In this document: one piece after another, positions 12,497 to 24,439 of the stretch
Layout: the number at the start of each line of letters is the position of its first letter
Numbering within the stretch: the first letter of the stretch is position 1
Source: Clarireedia homoeocarpa
Taxonomy: Eukaryota > Ascomycota > Leotiomycetes > Helotiales > Rutstroemiaceae
DNA length: 64,000 nucleotides
Direction of reading: 5' to 3'
NCBI GenBank assembly: GCA_001465935.1
Contig: LNKV01000039.1
Span: 62,001 to 126,000 of the forward strand
Made by a program: the position numbers and the translations under genes
Notes under the pieces: generated by a model
Told to the model about the DNA's origin: nothing
The model's database searches: none
The model's input: only the letters and a program-made list of their open reading frames with translations

Positions 12497-14360
12497 TGTT
12501 CCAAAGAAATCCTACCAGGTCTGGGTCTTGTGTGTGGGTGGTAGATGTAAATTGATATTGAATGCAGTGGGGAAGGGTCGCTAGGCAAATGCCTTCGGTG
12601 CTACAGTTTTCGAGGTAGCATGGGAAAGTTGAACTCGCCTCAATTCGTGGTCGATTGTCGAATCAGCGGTTCAAGGTTGGCTATCCTAGATTCACCCTGG
12701 CGTGAAGGGAAGGGTATCTTGGGTCAAAGAATGAATGTGAGAAGCAGTAACTTGTTAGAAAATGTGTAAGGCCATAAATTTTATGGCGTTGGCGTTGGGC
12801 TTGAAAATGGTTGTGCCAAATTGTGAAATGGATTAGGAAGTCATGCATGTACTGGGTCAAAGAAGGGTCGTAACGGATGTTTAACTGTGGCTATTACATC
12901 CGGTATTTGAATCTTGATCTTGTGCTCGGAGCCGGGGAAAATGATAGTCCGATGATAAGGTATCCTGCACGTGCATTAGAACTATCGTGGGGCGCCACGC
13001 GCATAATGCACATCAGCCTTTTTACCCTCGCTGCGTGTCGGGGTCTCGGGGAAGAGAAGAGAAGAGACGAGATGAGACTCCTGCTTTCGAGAAGAAGTGG
13101 TCGGAGCTGCCGTTTTCAAACACCAGCGATAGTCCCATACAGTAATATACAGTATTCTATGTCCTATGTCCTATGTCCTATGTCCTATGTATGTCCTATG
13201 TCCTATGTATGTCCTATGTCCTATGTATGTCCTATGTTCTATGTCTCTTCTAACTTATTGGCAGAACCTGGATTTGTTTTGGCACAGGCAAAAGTCAAGG
13301 TAGTATTTATTGGCGTCCCTCCAACAACCGGCCGTGCATATAATTTCATCATCTTCCTTCCAGTCCGACAATGGACGACGATGGATGATGATGGACGACG
13401 ATGTGGTGATGGTTGATGGTTGATAGTTGATTGTTGAGGGTTACATTGAGCTATGTACAAATTTCCGTATGCTCGATGGATTTCAATACAAGATAAATGT
13501 CTCGCGACCGAGCTAGAACTAGAGGAGATGGATGAGTTCGTTTGTATGCAAAGTCCGCGGGGTGGTCGGAGAACTTCACCGATGCTGGGTGCGGACACTA
13601 CTGTGGATATGAAACTACTGTAATGCGACTGTATCTGTCTGTATCTGTATCTGTATCTGTATCTGCATCTGTAATAAGTTGAGTACTTGAGTAGCTTTAT
13701 ATTAGTATCAGTATCCTCAATCTTGCTTCCAAGACCCCATACATCAACGCAGGGCGAATGTGAGACCAGAGCGAGGGGAGAGCGGGGGGAAGCGAGGGGA
13801 AAGCGAGGGCAAAGCGAAGTATCAGATATCCGACAAGTTGAGAATACGGAGTAGTTAGGAGTCGGAGTAGGAGTAGGAGTAGGAGTAACCTTACTTGGAT
13901 TCTGCTGCTGCGTTTCAAGTACGGGGAAGTATTTGACACATAGAACTATTTACTTTGTCCAGTACCCAGTACCGTCCAGTATTCATCCATTCATTCATCC
14001 ATTCGTTCATTCGTTCATTCGTTCGTCCGATGTCCAGGAAAAAGCAGGCTGCAAATCATCCCATCCATCATCGTCATCGTCATTGTCATCTTATCTCCTC
14101 ACATCTCACCCCGTCCTTGCTTCGCGAATGGGAAGTTCTGGATTCCCCTCACACCTCCAGAGCTCGGCAAGCTCTCCACAATAAACCAAAGCTACTCCTA
14201 CCTCATCGAACCGAACCGAGCCAAACCAACCCGTTTGAATTGTTTTGTAACACTTCTTGATTGCATTTATTTACTCCAATAAAGCCGTCCACGCAAGCAC
14301 ATCTTGGAAGGATTGGGTATTACAAGCAATACGTTTATCCTTCGCTACATATTGTAGAAG
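12497..14360. promoter_or_regulatory. Divergent promoter region between DOA10 and the KDEL repeat-protein gene
   Basis: 1.86 kb between two genes transcribed away from each other, so both promoters should lie here. It contains several simple-sequence blocks (listed separately) and GA-rich runs (13755-13815). Short ORFs across the repeats are low in complexity and are not treated as genes. No core promoter element can be assigned with certainty. Confidence 0.5.
13155..13245. repeat. TCCTATG heptamer minisatellite
   Basis: About a dozen copies of TCCTATG/TCCTATGTATG in tandem, with occasional four-base insertions (TATG). It lies in the divergent promoter region, 1.1 kb upstream of the KDEL protein start. 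Shorter arrays nearby are TATCTG (13626-13672) and GGAGTA (13862-13890). Confidence 0.85.
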
Positions 14361-17300
14361 ATGGCGGCAGGTCGCAATGGAAAGGTGGTGGTACCTCCAA
14401 CCAAAGATAAATCGAAATCTACCAATGGTCATGTCGTCATAAAACCCAAGAGTCCGACGACGCTGAAAAAGTCAAAGAAAGGCTTCAATCTCTTCAACAT
14501 CGCCGCAAGGTATTCAGCTCTCTGATTCACAATATCGCTTTCTCTGCTGACACTCCTTTGCCTTTAGACTTCTTACCTGGTATTCGATTATAACAATATT
14601 ATTACGATGTCCACCGAAAGCAAACCTCGTAACAGAATCGTCGCCGCAGATCTGCAAACCATACTTCCAGTTACGATCAGCCGTAGCTCCATATCTCGAA
14701 CCATATTACAATAGATATGCAGCACCATATGTAGATTCTGCAAGGCCTTACTACAACACTCTAGATCAAACCATCATTACACCTGTTGCAGTTCTGGGCA
14801 AGAAGTATGGTGCTCCTCGAGTAGCCCAAGCTCAAGCATATGGCCAGGCACAATGGGAGAAGACTTTGCAACCGGAGGTCTCGAAATATCAAGCGCTTGC
14901 GAAAGCAAAGTACGAGGAGGCAATAGCCCCTCATCTCAATAAAGTCACCGCGGCTACAGGACCCTATCTAGATTTGGCTCGCACCAATGCTCTAGCTACC
15001 TACCATGGCCACATTCTCCCGGCCTTCCACGCAGTACAGCCATATGCTGCTCAAGGTTATGTTGCTGCGAACAAATTTGTTGTTGGTACTGGCATTCCCT
15101 ACACGAAGCGGGCGTGGACTACTACGGCGGTTTTTCTGGACAGAAAGGTCCTACCGAAATTAAGGATATTGTATGGTGAAAATGTCGAACCTCAGCTGGT
15201 AAGAATTGGTGAAAGATTGGGGAGATACAGAGATGGGAAGAAATTGCAAGCTGTGGTAGACGGTGTTGATTCGTAAGTAGTTCGGTTGTCCCTCCTCATG
15301 CATCAATTTTAACATGACTCTAGTTCATCCTCTGCTTCATCAGCCTCTTCCTCGTTTTCATCCATTTCATCCTCACTGGCTGCATCTGCCAAGACAACAA
15401 GCACACCGAGCCCCTCCACTTACGAGTCTACAACCGTCTACTCCACCGAAGCTGCAGAGAAGACCCCACTGAGTGAGGCAGAGATCCGTGAAAACGCTCA
15501 AAAGGTTGTCGCGAAAGATCTGAAGACATGGCAAGAAAAATTCTCAAAAGCAGCAGATGAGGGAGCAGATGAGATCGAAGAGAGGGTAACTGAAATCACC
15601 AATAGACTCATCCAGAATCAAGCCAAAAAAGTCGGGTCCTCTCTGATCATCGAGCTGGAAGAGGCTGTCAAATCCAACCTTCAGTCACTCAAGGATAGCA
15701 TCATTTCAATTGTTGAATCCAAGAAGGATGAAGAAGAAGCAGAGGAATCACTCAACACCGCTGTACGAAGAGCAGGAGTTGCAATTAAGGAGAAAGCTCA
15801 AGCTGTTCGCACCTGGAGACAGAGTTATGACGCGGAGACAAACTCTCTCATTGGCAAATCTGTCAAGGATACCTTTGATATTATTGATCACATTCGAGAT
15901 TTGGGTCTGCAAGAGATTGGAATGCGCTGGGCCTGGACGGATGGAATTACGCACAAAGATTGGACTAAATACCATGCTTTGAAGAACAAATTCGATGAAT
16001 GGCGCACGGAAGTTGAAAATGTCATCATAGAACACCCGGGCCTAGCAAAAGCACGAGCTGCTTCAGAGGAAATCGAGAGCAAAGCAATGGACATTGCTGA
16101 AAACGCCGCCATGGAACTAGCCCGCCTAAAGGAGACTGGAAAGTGGAAGATTTCGGCGAACGATTCTAGTGATGACTTTAGTACCAAGTACATCCCTCCT
16201 GTCGCAGCAAATGTCGCCCAAAAGGTTGTAGGGAAATTCAGTGATGCAACCGAAGCTATGACAGCAAGTTCCTCTCAAGGAACACTGGAGTCAATGGCAT
16301 CAGTAGCTGGGGACGCCGCTTCATCTTTCTCGTCCAGCGTGATCGGAACGCCACAAGGATCCGCTGAGAGTGTCGTTTCGGTAGCCAAGGAATCTGCTAG
16401 TAGCTTGGTTGACGCTGCATCAAGCTCAATAATCGGTACTTCGCAAGGCAGTGTTGAAAGTCTCACGTCGGTTGCCGGCGACAAAGCAAGTAGCCTATCT
16501 GCAAAAGCTTCGGCGTCTATCTTGGGCACTGAGCCGGGAATGATGGAAAAGGCGTCAAGCAGTGTTGGCTCAGTAGCTTCGGCAATTTCTAGTTCGGCAT
16601 CTAGTCTTTCCGATGTCGCCAGCTCGTCAGTTTCCGTCGCATCCGAATCGTTGAGCTCTGCCTCGTCCTCTGTAGCAAGCTCGCTATCGAAAAGTGCCGT
16701 CGATACATCAAGCTCTCTGAGCTCATCTGCCTCTTCTGCTTCTGCTTCTGCTTCGAAGAAAGTATGGGGAGGAGCAATGGCAGCCTCGGTCAGTGCGAGA
16801 GAAATTATCTTTGATGATGACTTTGTTGATTTCGACGAAAACGATCAAAGCTACAGTGAAAAGATACAGAGTATGGCAAGCGCAGCTGGTGACAAATTCA
16901 GTGATGTCACAAGAGCCGTGAGCGAGGCTTTGTTGAAGCCCACGAGCGCCCAAGGCTCTGTTGAAAGTGTTACAAAACTTGCCGCTTCTCAGTATTCTAG
17001 TGCACTATCTGCAGCAAGTTCCGCCTTGTACGGCACTGAACAAGGCGTTGTTGAGAGTATGACTAGTGTTGCGGCGGATCGATATGCTAATGCTGTTTCT
17101 GCGTAAGTTTCTTTTAGCGATCAACTCGTGATAACAAGAATGCAAGCTAAGATTGCGATAGTGCTAATGCCGCCATATATGGCAATCCAACACCAACTTT
17201 GAACGCAGCCGCGTCTTCTGCAAGTTCAATTTATCAAGAAGCACTCTCACGGGCTTCTCAGCATTATGATCAGGCAAGATCTGTGATCTCTGCACAAATT

Positions 17301-18977
17301 TCAGGGGCACCGAAGCCAGTTCATGAGGAGATGTTCAGCTCGGCTCAATCTGCATACTTGGGAGCCGTTGCAGCTGCTAGTGGTCGACTCAGGGGAGCTC
17401 TTTCTAGCGCATCAACCGCTGTTTATGGTCTCCCAACGGGTGCTATTGAATCGATCTCATCGGTAGCTGCCTCAAGACTGTCCGAAGGCCTTAGGGCCGC
17501 CTCCGTACAGTACGAGAGTGCAAAACGATACATCGGACCAGCCTCAACTCCAGCCGCACAAAAGTTATTGGCGCAAGCTCAGAATCAATATTATGCTGGA
17601 ATCGGATTGGCACATGCTCGTTACTCCGAGTTCTTAGAGGCAGCCTCATCAGCTGTTATGCCTACCCAAACACCAATGTACCAAAGTATTATCGACAAGG
17701 CTAGCTCAAACATTGTCGGTACTTCCACGCCAGTCTATGAAGCTGCCCTGTCACAGGCTTCAGAGCAATATAACAATGCATTATTGGCCGCAGCTTCAGC
17801 AAGAGACAATGTTCTTGCATCACTCTCTAAGGTTGGGTCTGCTGCTGGTGATGCTGTACCAACTGCCAGCTTGGCAGATATCGCCTCCTCAAAATACAGT
17901 CAAGCATCTGTCGAGGCATCTAAGTCGTATGCCAGCGCCTCTTTGAATGTTGCAGGTAAAATGAAGGAATATGCTTCGCAGGCCTCGACTGCGGTATATG
18001 GTAGTGAGACTCCATTGACTGAGTCAGTCGCCTCTGTTGCTAGTCAAAATTGGGAAGCTCTCATCACCAAAGCAAGCCACCAGGTTTACGGCTCACCCAC
18101 CCCTTACTTTGTGACGGGTAACTTCATGTCAAATATTCAGGAATACGCGGCTCAAGCTACCGATGGCGCTGCATCACAATACTCAGCGGTTCAATCCCTT
18201 ATTAGCGAGCTAGTTTCGGGCAGGGAACCAGACTTCACGGAAAGCGTATACAGCCGACTAAGCTCAGCCTATTATACAGGAGCGAGTGATGCAGTATCAT
18301 CAGCCTCATCCTACGCTAGTGCAGTCTATGCATCCGCAAGCTCCGTAGCCAACTCTGTCTTTACCCCTCCACCAGCTATCGAATCAATCCTCGATGCTGT
18401 ATCTCTACAAATCAATGAAGCTATAGATGTTGCAAGTAACCAGTTCTATGGTTCCCAGAAGGGTGTCTACGAGAAAGCTACTTCTTCGGCAGCATCAGCC
18501 TATTCCTCCGCTTCTAGTGTCGCTTCCGAAAACATCTACGGTACTCAGCCCAGTTACGCTGAACAGGCCCAGAAATCCATTTCCGATGCCGCTGCATCTG
18601 CACAGAAAGCTATCTCGGAAGCTATCTATGGTACTGCTACAGGTACCGCTGCTTATGAATCAGCTACGAAAGTCATCGCCGAAAGCTTCGAGTCAGCTAC
18701 TTCGAAAGCAGCAGAGTCGTATTCTTCCGCGCAGGCTAAAGTATCGGAGGCAATTTACGGCAAGGAACAAGGTGCAGTTGAGAGTGCTCAGGCAAGGTTG
18801 AGTGCCGCGGTAGAGTCCGCCAGAGTAAGACTAAGCGAATTCGCAGCCAATGCGGGTGAAGGTGCAAGCGATGCCATTAGCAGGGCTAGTGAAGGAGTCG
18901 AGGAGATGGCTAGCAGTGTAAGCAGTGTTGTTGGACAAGCCACCGACGCAGTAAAGAGCAAGAAGGATGAGCTGTAA
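14361..18977 (+). CDS. Large ER-targeted Ala/Ser repeat protein with C-terminal KDEL, 1482 aa
   Basis: Function unknown. Exons are 14361-14509, 14568-15272, 15324-17102 and 17162-18977, together 1483 codons in one frame. Residues 1-50 are basic and polar. A hydrophobic anchor (LLTWYSIITILL, residues 51-62) follows, then a Tyr/Pro/Ala helical region, a Ser-rich linker near residue 285, and an acidic coiled-coil-like domain with a conserved-looking block (RTWRQSYDAE ... MRWAWTDGITHKDW). From about residue 600 to the end it is a degenerate tandem repeat of roughly 35-45 residues. The unit core is IYGT.QG..ES, followed by an Ala/Ser helix with Tyr. The last four residues are KDEL, preceded by KSK. 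A type II membrane or lumenal ER protein is inferred. Some architecture recalls yeast She10-like proteins, but that link is weak. The splice between exons 3 and 4 falls inside a repeat and keeps it intact. Confidence 0.8.
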
Positions 18978-19661
18978 ATGATTATGAACACAAAAATGGG
19001 ATTGGATTGGAATGGGCGGGAGAAGAGCGGTGGGTCGGTCTAATGAGTAATGGTCGGGACGAATCATGATGGTATTAAAGGATGTTTTGATTTTTGTGAG
19101 ATGAGCGCGTCATATAACAATGGGATGTCCTGGGGGTAGTTGGGCTGCTGGGGTGCGGAAGGGAGAATGGGTTGTATCACATATTTTTGTTCTTTTCGTC
19201 TATTCCCCTTCATAGCGATTGTTCGTTCTCGTCTCTTTTCTGATATGATTGCAATGATATACTATACTACATCTGAACGTGTCGACCAGTTTTCGGTCTG
19301 TGACTTGTTTTGTGCCTCAGTCGCCAATTATGAGGCGGTTTCAACCGTGAGTTTTGTTGCCCTTGTTTGTACTTTGTGTGAATGATGTATAATTGCTTCT
19401 ATTGACACTATATATTATTATTATGTCTAGAGCATGGCGATTGCCATTTGTTTTGTAATTGCTGTTGCACACGGCTGACCCGAGCCCTCGAAGGTTTCCT
19501 ATCCTCCTCTGCGTATTCTTGGGGTCACTTCCTCCCATGGGATATTTTGTTTATTCCTCAGAAGCTCTATATTTTTCTTCTCCTGTTGGTCCCAGCCCAT
19601 TTCCTTGACTCCATGGCCCATGTAACTTCTAACCCCCCTTTCATCCCCCAACAACCCTCTC
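18978..19661. other. Convergent 3' intergenic region
   Basis: Shared 3' flank of the KDEL repeat-protein gene (plus) and the receptor gene (minus). It is T-rich downstream of 18980, with pyrimidine-rich runs near 19560-19700. No gene or clear terminator element is recognised. Confidence 0.5.
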
Positions 19662-21187
19662 TCAAACACCCTCCCCCTCCCTCCCCCTCTTTCCCTGCAG
19701 CTCATAACTTTTCCCCATCTCAACCTCATCATGCTTCCCCGCCAACTCGGCATGCGATGCTGTCGACGCATTACGCTGCGGTCCCTGCGACGTCGAATAT
19801 ACGCGTGAGCGAGTCGATCGGGGCGAGGGCGCGAGAGATAGCGCGCTTTTGATCCCGGTTGCGATGGAGCCGGCTGTGAGGTTTTTGAAGAGGATACTTA
19901 TGGTGGGAAGACAGGCGGCGATTAGGCCGAGGTTGATTTCTACCATCAGCCAGTAGAGAGTGCCGGTTATTGTTACTGTGGTGGGTGGGGATTAGTGTTT
20001 GTGGGAATGGGGTGGATGGGGATGGGGATGGGAAGAGAGGTGTATGCGTACGGTCTTGATCGGCGCCGGGGGCGAATCCGACTAGAGTCGAGTTAGCATT
20101 CATGATGTTGGCGAAGGAGTATAAGTGAGGAAGTCATACCATTTCTCGCGATTGACATGAACACAAGACGAGTTAAGGATGCCGCGAGAGCTCTGTACAT
20201 GCATGTTAGTACGCCATGTCTCGGTTGTCTTTGTCTTCCTTAGACTTACACCATGCCCAGCAAGAATATTGCGCTCACCGAAATCTTTTTCGCAATCGAG
20301 AGTTTCAGTTTCCAAAGCTAGTAAAGCCATCAGCCCTCATTCTCATCCAGCTAACGCAGCACATCATCCGGAAGCACCCACCAGTGGAAGCGGAATGATC
20401 AACACCAACGCATCCGTAATAAAATCGCTAAGAGTCAACGCGAACAGCAAATCGAAAGGCGAAATGCATTTCTTAATCAAATCCTTAGTCGGGCCCCACC
20501 ACGCGCTGAAATCTGTTTTGCAGGGAAATATACACGTGAAGCCGAATCCGAGTGTCCAGAGTGTTATCAGTATCATCATGGCGATGATCACGATGCGGGC
20601 TGGGCCTGTTCGTGAGGGACAGAATATTCGGTGGTAGAAGAATAGGACGCTCATTTTTATGCAGCCGAGTGCGGGGGTGGAGAGCACAAGCATGGCGTAT
20701 TCGGCCTGGAGAACGATGTTAGCGGAGACGTTTTGTTTGAGACTTGTTGCATACTTTAGTTGTGGTGATGATCGCGGAATTAATGGTGGAAAGGTCGGTC
20801 CTTGGAGGCACTGTACTTTCACGAGGCGTAGGATATCCTAACCCGTGTTTGGCGATACCTTTGCGCAAGTCAGTTTCGTTTTTGAAGAAATAATCACATC
20901 AAGTAGATCAGAACCTATTATCATAGTCACTCCCGCGCCTAGCGCCAGTATCTAGTAGCAGGTTTCAGCAACCCACGCCGTCAATTCACGATGTGAATAT
21001 GACTTACCAGTGCTGGTATCGTAAGCCAATCATCAATGTCCAACGGCATCTTCTGCCTCCGTCTAACATGTATCCTCACGGAAACAACCAGAGCGGCTAG
21101 AATTGGAAGAGCAATGGAGACAGCAAGATTCGGTCCAGCTTTCTCGTAGTAATGAGGTGTTCTGACCGGTATCGTTGAATTCTCCAT
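19662..21187 (-). CDS. PTH11-type rhodopsin-like seven-transmembrane protein, 369 aa
   Basis: Integral membrane protein of the fungal rhodopsin-domain family (PTH11-like/SAT4-like), probably a surface receptor of unknown ligand. Eight exons: 21008-21187, 20915-20951, 20858..20755, 20382-20705, 20250-20317, 20140-20192, 20052-20081 and 19662-19975; the sum is 370 codons. Marks: DIDDWLTIPAL after the first membrane segment, HGLGYP in the first extracellular loop, KMSVLFFYHRIF in the third helix, then ITDALVLIIPLPL followed by LWKLKLS, and GTLYWLMVEINLGLIAACLP in the last part. All are typical of this family. The tail is Ser/Arg-rich then Lys/Glu/Gly-rich. No CFEM domain precedes the helices, so it belongs to the shorter class. 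The second exon (37 bases) and the seventh (30 bases) are very small and easy for automatic annotation to miss. Confidence 0.88.
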
Positions 21188-22960
21188 CCTGAGAAAGAAG
21201 TGCGAAGACTTACTCTACAACCTCAACGAGAAGTCGAAAAGAATGCGCCAAGAGAAAACAAAAAGAGTAAATATTGTACATAGAAATGAAGCATCACATC
21301 GTTCTGGGAAAACTTCTGGGGACAGGAGCGAGGGGATGGCTTCACTAAATCCTTCCCCATCCTGCTTGTCCTACCCTCCATCGTCAGATGCAAGCGATGC
21401 CATGCGATACAATGCAATGCAACCCCACCAAGATGAAATGGGTGTTCTCCGTCCGCATTCATGGAAGAAAGCAGCTCTATGCGACTGACTGCTGCTCCCA
21501 CGAGCAAGTATCTTTAGATGCAGGCCCATTCCATGTTGTAGGCCGCAACCTTCTGGAAGTCAAATTTACCGCTCGGTAATCTGACGTTTTCTTGGTGGTA
21601 CGGTTACTCTGTGGTCTGTACAAGCCTCATGTGATGGTGATGTAAATAGAGAAAGCGATTCCATCACATCACAGTGCATGAACCGAACTGGAACCAACAA
21701 CATACCTGGTAGAAATATACGAACAGATCTTTATCGCCGACAAGAGTCTTCCAGAGCTTATCTATCTATACGCTTTCGCACGAGCATCGTGTATCGAGGT
21801 ACTGTACATTTGCCGCGAATGATACCCATATACGAAACAAGAAGCTGTTGGGGTAATAAGCTCGTGGCAGATTTGATAGCTGCTAGAACTATGGCGCTGC
21901 TGAAGAACAAACGGGAAGCGCTGGAGGCCCCAATTTCTGACGTGCAGAATCATTCATGGGTAAGTTAGCGTAGTGAAGATAGAGTATAGGTGCTGTGAGT
22001 AAGAGCAAAAGGGCTCCAGCGAAATCAACTTCTTCCTTCCCTCCCAGGCTTCCCTCCTAGGCCTCCCTGTCGACTGCGGGAGCGAGCATGGCAAGATGGC
22101 AAGCCTGTACTTTAAGAGGGTTTCGAGTTCACAACCATGCTCTCGACGGGCTGATGCATGCACGGGATTCTTTAATTGGTGAGTATCTCATCCCCTACCA
22201 CTCAAACGATGCGATGTGATGCGATGCGATGTGATGTGATATGATTCATTCCAGCAGCCTGACCTTGGGTACAGATATGCCACCCCACCACCGGCATTCA
22301 TTGTTCTTCGGTGACCTGAGATCAGAGGCTAGATCTCGAAATGGCGAATTGGCTCTGTAAGACGTTGCCGCAAATCGGTCGATTGGGTCTCATAGGGTCT
22401 CATAGGGTCTCGAGGGACAAGTTACAGCACCGACCGGGTACAGGGGCGAGAACTCCGCGAAAGCGATAGCGAGGGATACGAATAATCTGACTAGTTCTAA
22501 TTATGTAAGCGGGGGATGATTCGCTTGCTCCCACTTTTGTAAAGGCTCAATGTTCAAAAGCGAGGACGTCGAAGCGCGCGTACTATTTAGGGTTGGCTAT
22601 ATGGGCTAGAAATGTGATTGTATTGAATTCATAATAGATTGTCGATGCCTCGATTCGAGACTTACTCGGGAGTTGGTATTTTAACGTTACTATCGAATCG
22701 ATCGCAAGCAATGTCTACTCAATCTCATCTGAGCGTGGATGTGTTTCCCTTACCTATAGGTCTCTGGCACCTGCCATTACAACGAGTGGCGTCCTACCAC
22801 ACATACGCACCGTTTGATAGTTCACAGTGTCGAGGAATTGTGCGGTTGTGCGGTTGTGCGGTTGAGAGGAAGGATTGAAACTTGGATTGAATTACAGAGT
22901 TTCTCTGACGGCGAGGCTTGAGAGGCTGCTTACATCTCGGCTCCACTACCTTGGGCATCA
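21188..22960. other. Intergenic, receptor upstream region
   Basis: No intact gene. Contains the receptor promoter, a GATGTGATGCGAT-type repeat (22206-22243), and a triplicated GGGTCTCATA block (22385-22415). Several short ORFs on both strands have no recognisable features. The region leads into a stretch of broken reading frames. Confidence 0.45.
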
Positions 22961-22967
22961 AAATTTG

Positions 22968-23249
22968 CTACGACGCTACGATTGAGAAATAGCAGGCGAA
23001 GACAATCTGCCTAAGGGGGTTCCGAATGAATTCCACGACGGTGACGGGTGTGAGAGGACCGCAGCTGGCAAACGGAGAATAGATCCAGTCGCCATGGAGT
23101 ATCTTTTGTGAAGATAAAAAACGCAGACCTTCAAGAACTGTCGATAATCCTTCACAGAGCAATCTCAATGCAGCACTAGTATCAGGAGTGGAAGTAAGTG
23201 GCAGCAAAGAACGATCTCGGAGCATATTTGACAACCCTGGAGATAACAC
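22968..23249 (-). pseudogene. Possible protein-kinase-like fragment
   Basis: A 93-codon minus-strand frame contains LEGLRFLSSQKILHGDW, which looks like the helix E/catalytic-loop region of a kinase fold (consensus: ..L..LH..GI.HRD/HGD). No upstream ATP-binding lobe and no DFG-containing downstream part can be joined in frame. I read it as a relic, with low confidence; chance similarity of a short frame is possible. Confidence 0.2.
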
Positions 23250-23344
23250 AATAATTCAGCCCTCGCACTTCTTTGGTTATTACTTTCAAGGCATAGCATT
23301 AACAGCATCGGTAGGCACAGTACGCCAGTAATGTCTCCTCTTAA

Positions 23345-24120
23345 GCGAAGAGGAGCCCTGTACAGAGGAGAATGAGGACAAGGAAGATGACATCGACGGT
23401 AACGACGACTGCAAAAGGCCGAAAGTGCATGTCAACGCGTATAGCGGTTATGATGCTGAGGATGGTACATGCATTAAACTAGCCGTGTCGCAGCTAGGGA
23501 AGAACGAAACCAGTCTCTTCGATATAGGAAACAACGTACGAATCATTAAAGTGTGGCCAAGACACTTGCTTACTCTAGAGAGGCCGAGGTCGGTAACGTA
23601 CATAGAGCGGTTTTCGAGAATAGACCAGCGTATTCTCTGGCTTGGTATCGGCTTCCTCCCAGGCCTCTCGGTTGAGTGTCCTTTATTGAGAGGCTCCTTG
23701 CGCGCATACTCGAACCCAGTGTTAATATCCCAGACACGCCGTACGACTGCGAAGGACCCTGTGCACTACGGCTCTTGGAGGAAACAGATCGCATCTCTAA
23801 GTAGAGGGGTAGTTGCTCCACTATGCGTGGCAGTGACACAGTGATTTTTCCCACTCTGATACCCAAGTTGACTTGGACAGAATTGACCAATTGTATCGAT
23901 AAACAGATCTTGAAATTGATCATGCTTGAGACCATGATCTGGATTTTGATGAGTTGAGTTTGAATGTCAATTGGCTTGATGTCTTCGGGGACTCGATGGC
24001 CGCAATCCGTCCACCCGAATAGGCCTCAAATCTCTCCTCCTTGGTCGTCATATGAGTCGATGGTTCTGTAGTGTGAGAAGTCTCGCAAGACCACTCTTCG
24101 CTTGGCATCAAACGCATTAT
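23345..24120 (+). pseudogene. Broken unknown gene, frame shifts between three frames
   Basis: Coding-like sequence runs across all three plus frames. One frame reads an acidic stretch (EENEDKEDDIDGNDD) followed by a hydrophilic domain from about 23425 to 23690. A second frame gives DTPYDCEGPCALRLLEETD near 23730-23800. A third gives DFDELSLNVNWLDVFGDS near 23945-24000, followed by stops. No ATG opens the first frame after the upstream stop at about 23329, and no splice sites rescue the shifts. Family unknown. AT-rich DNA follows at once. Confidence 0.3.
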
Positions 24121-24265
24121 AATTAATATAAATATTATAATAAACTACTTATTTCTTTTTTATATTTTGAGTTTTCACTACTAATAATGTAAAAATATCT
24201 ACTTTCAATAGTATAATTCTTAAATATAAGCTTGCAATATTAATCTTGTAGATTTGATTGGCCTG
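24115..24265. other. AT-rich block
   Basis: About 150 bases dominated by A and T (runs such as TAATATAAATATTATAATAA), markedly poorer in GC than the flanks. It separates two pseudogene remnants. AT-rich blocks of this kind in ascomycetes often mark decayed repeats, but no element could be identified. Confidence 0.5.
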
Positions 24266-24439
24266 ACATCTCATATTCCAAGCTGTTGCAACCTCGCTTC
24301 ACGGCACTTCTGCAAGACTTATTCCTGACCTCGAACAACCTCAATTTTCTTGACATCTGCAATAGCAAACTTATCCAGGAAAGAAATATCCACAATCGAT
24401 AAGTCACGCTACGCTAAGATGTATCACTAGCATCATATC

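Noticed and set aside
12877..13416. A 179-codon plus-strand ORF in the divergent promoter
   Set aside because: Its middle part is the TCCTATG array translated as MSYVLCP repeats; no homology marks or splice support.
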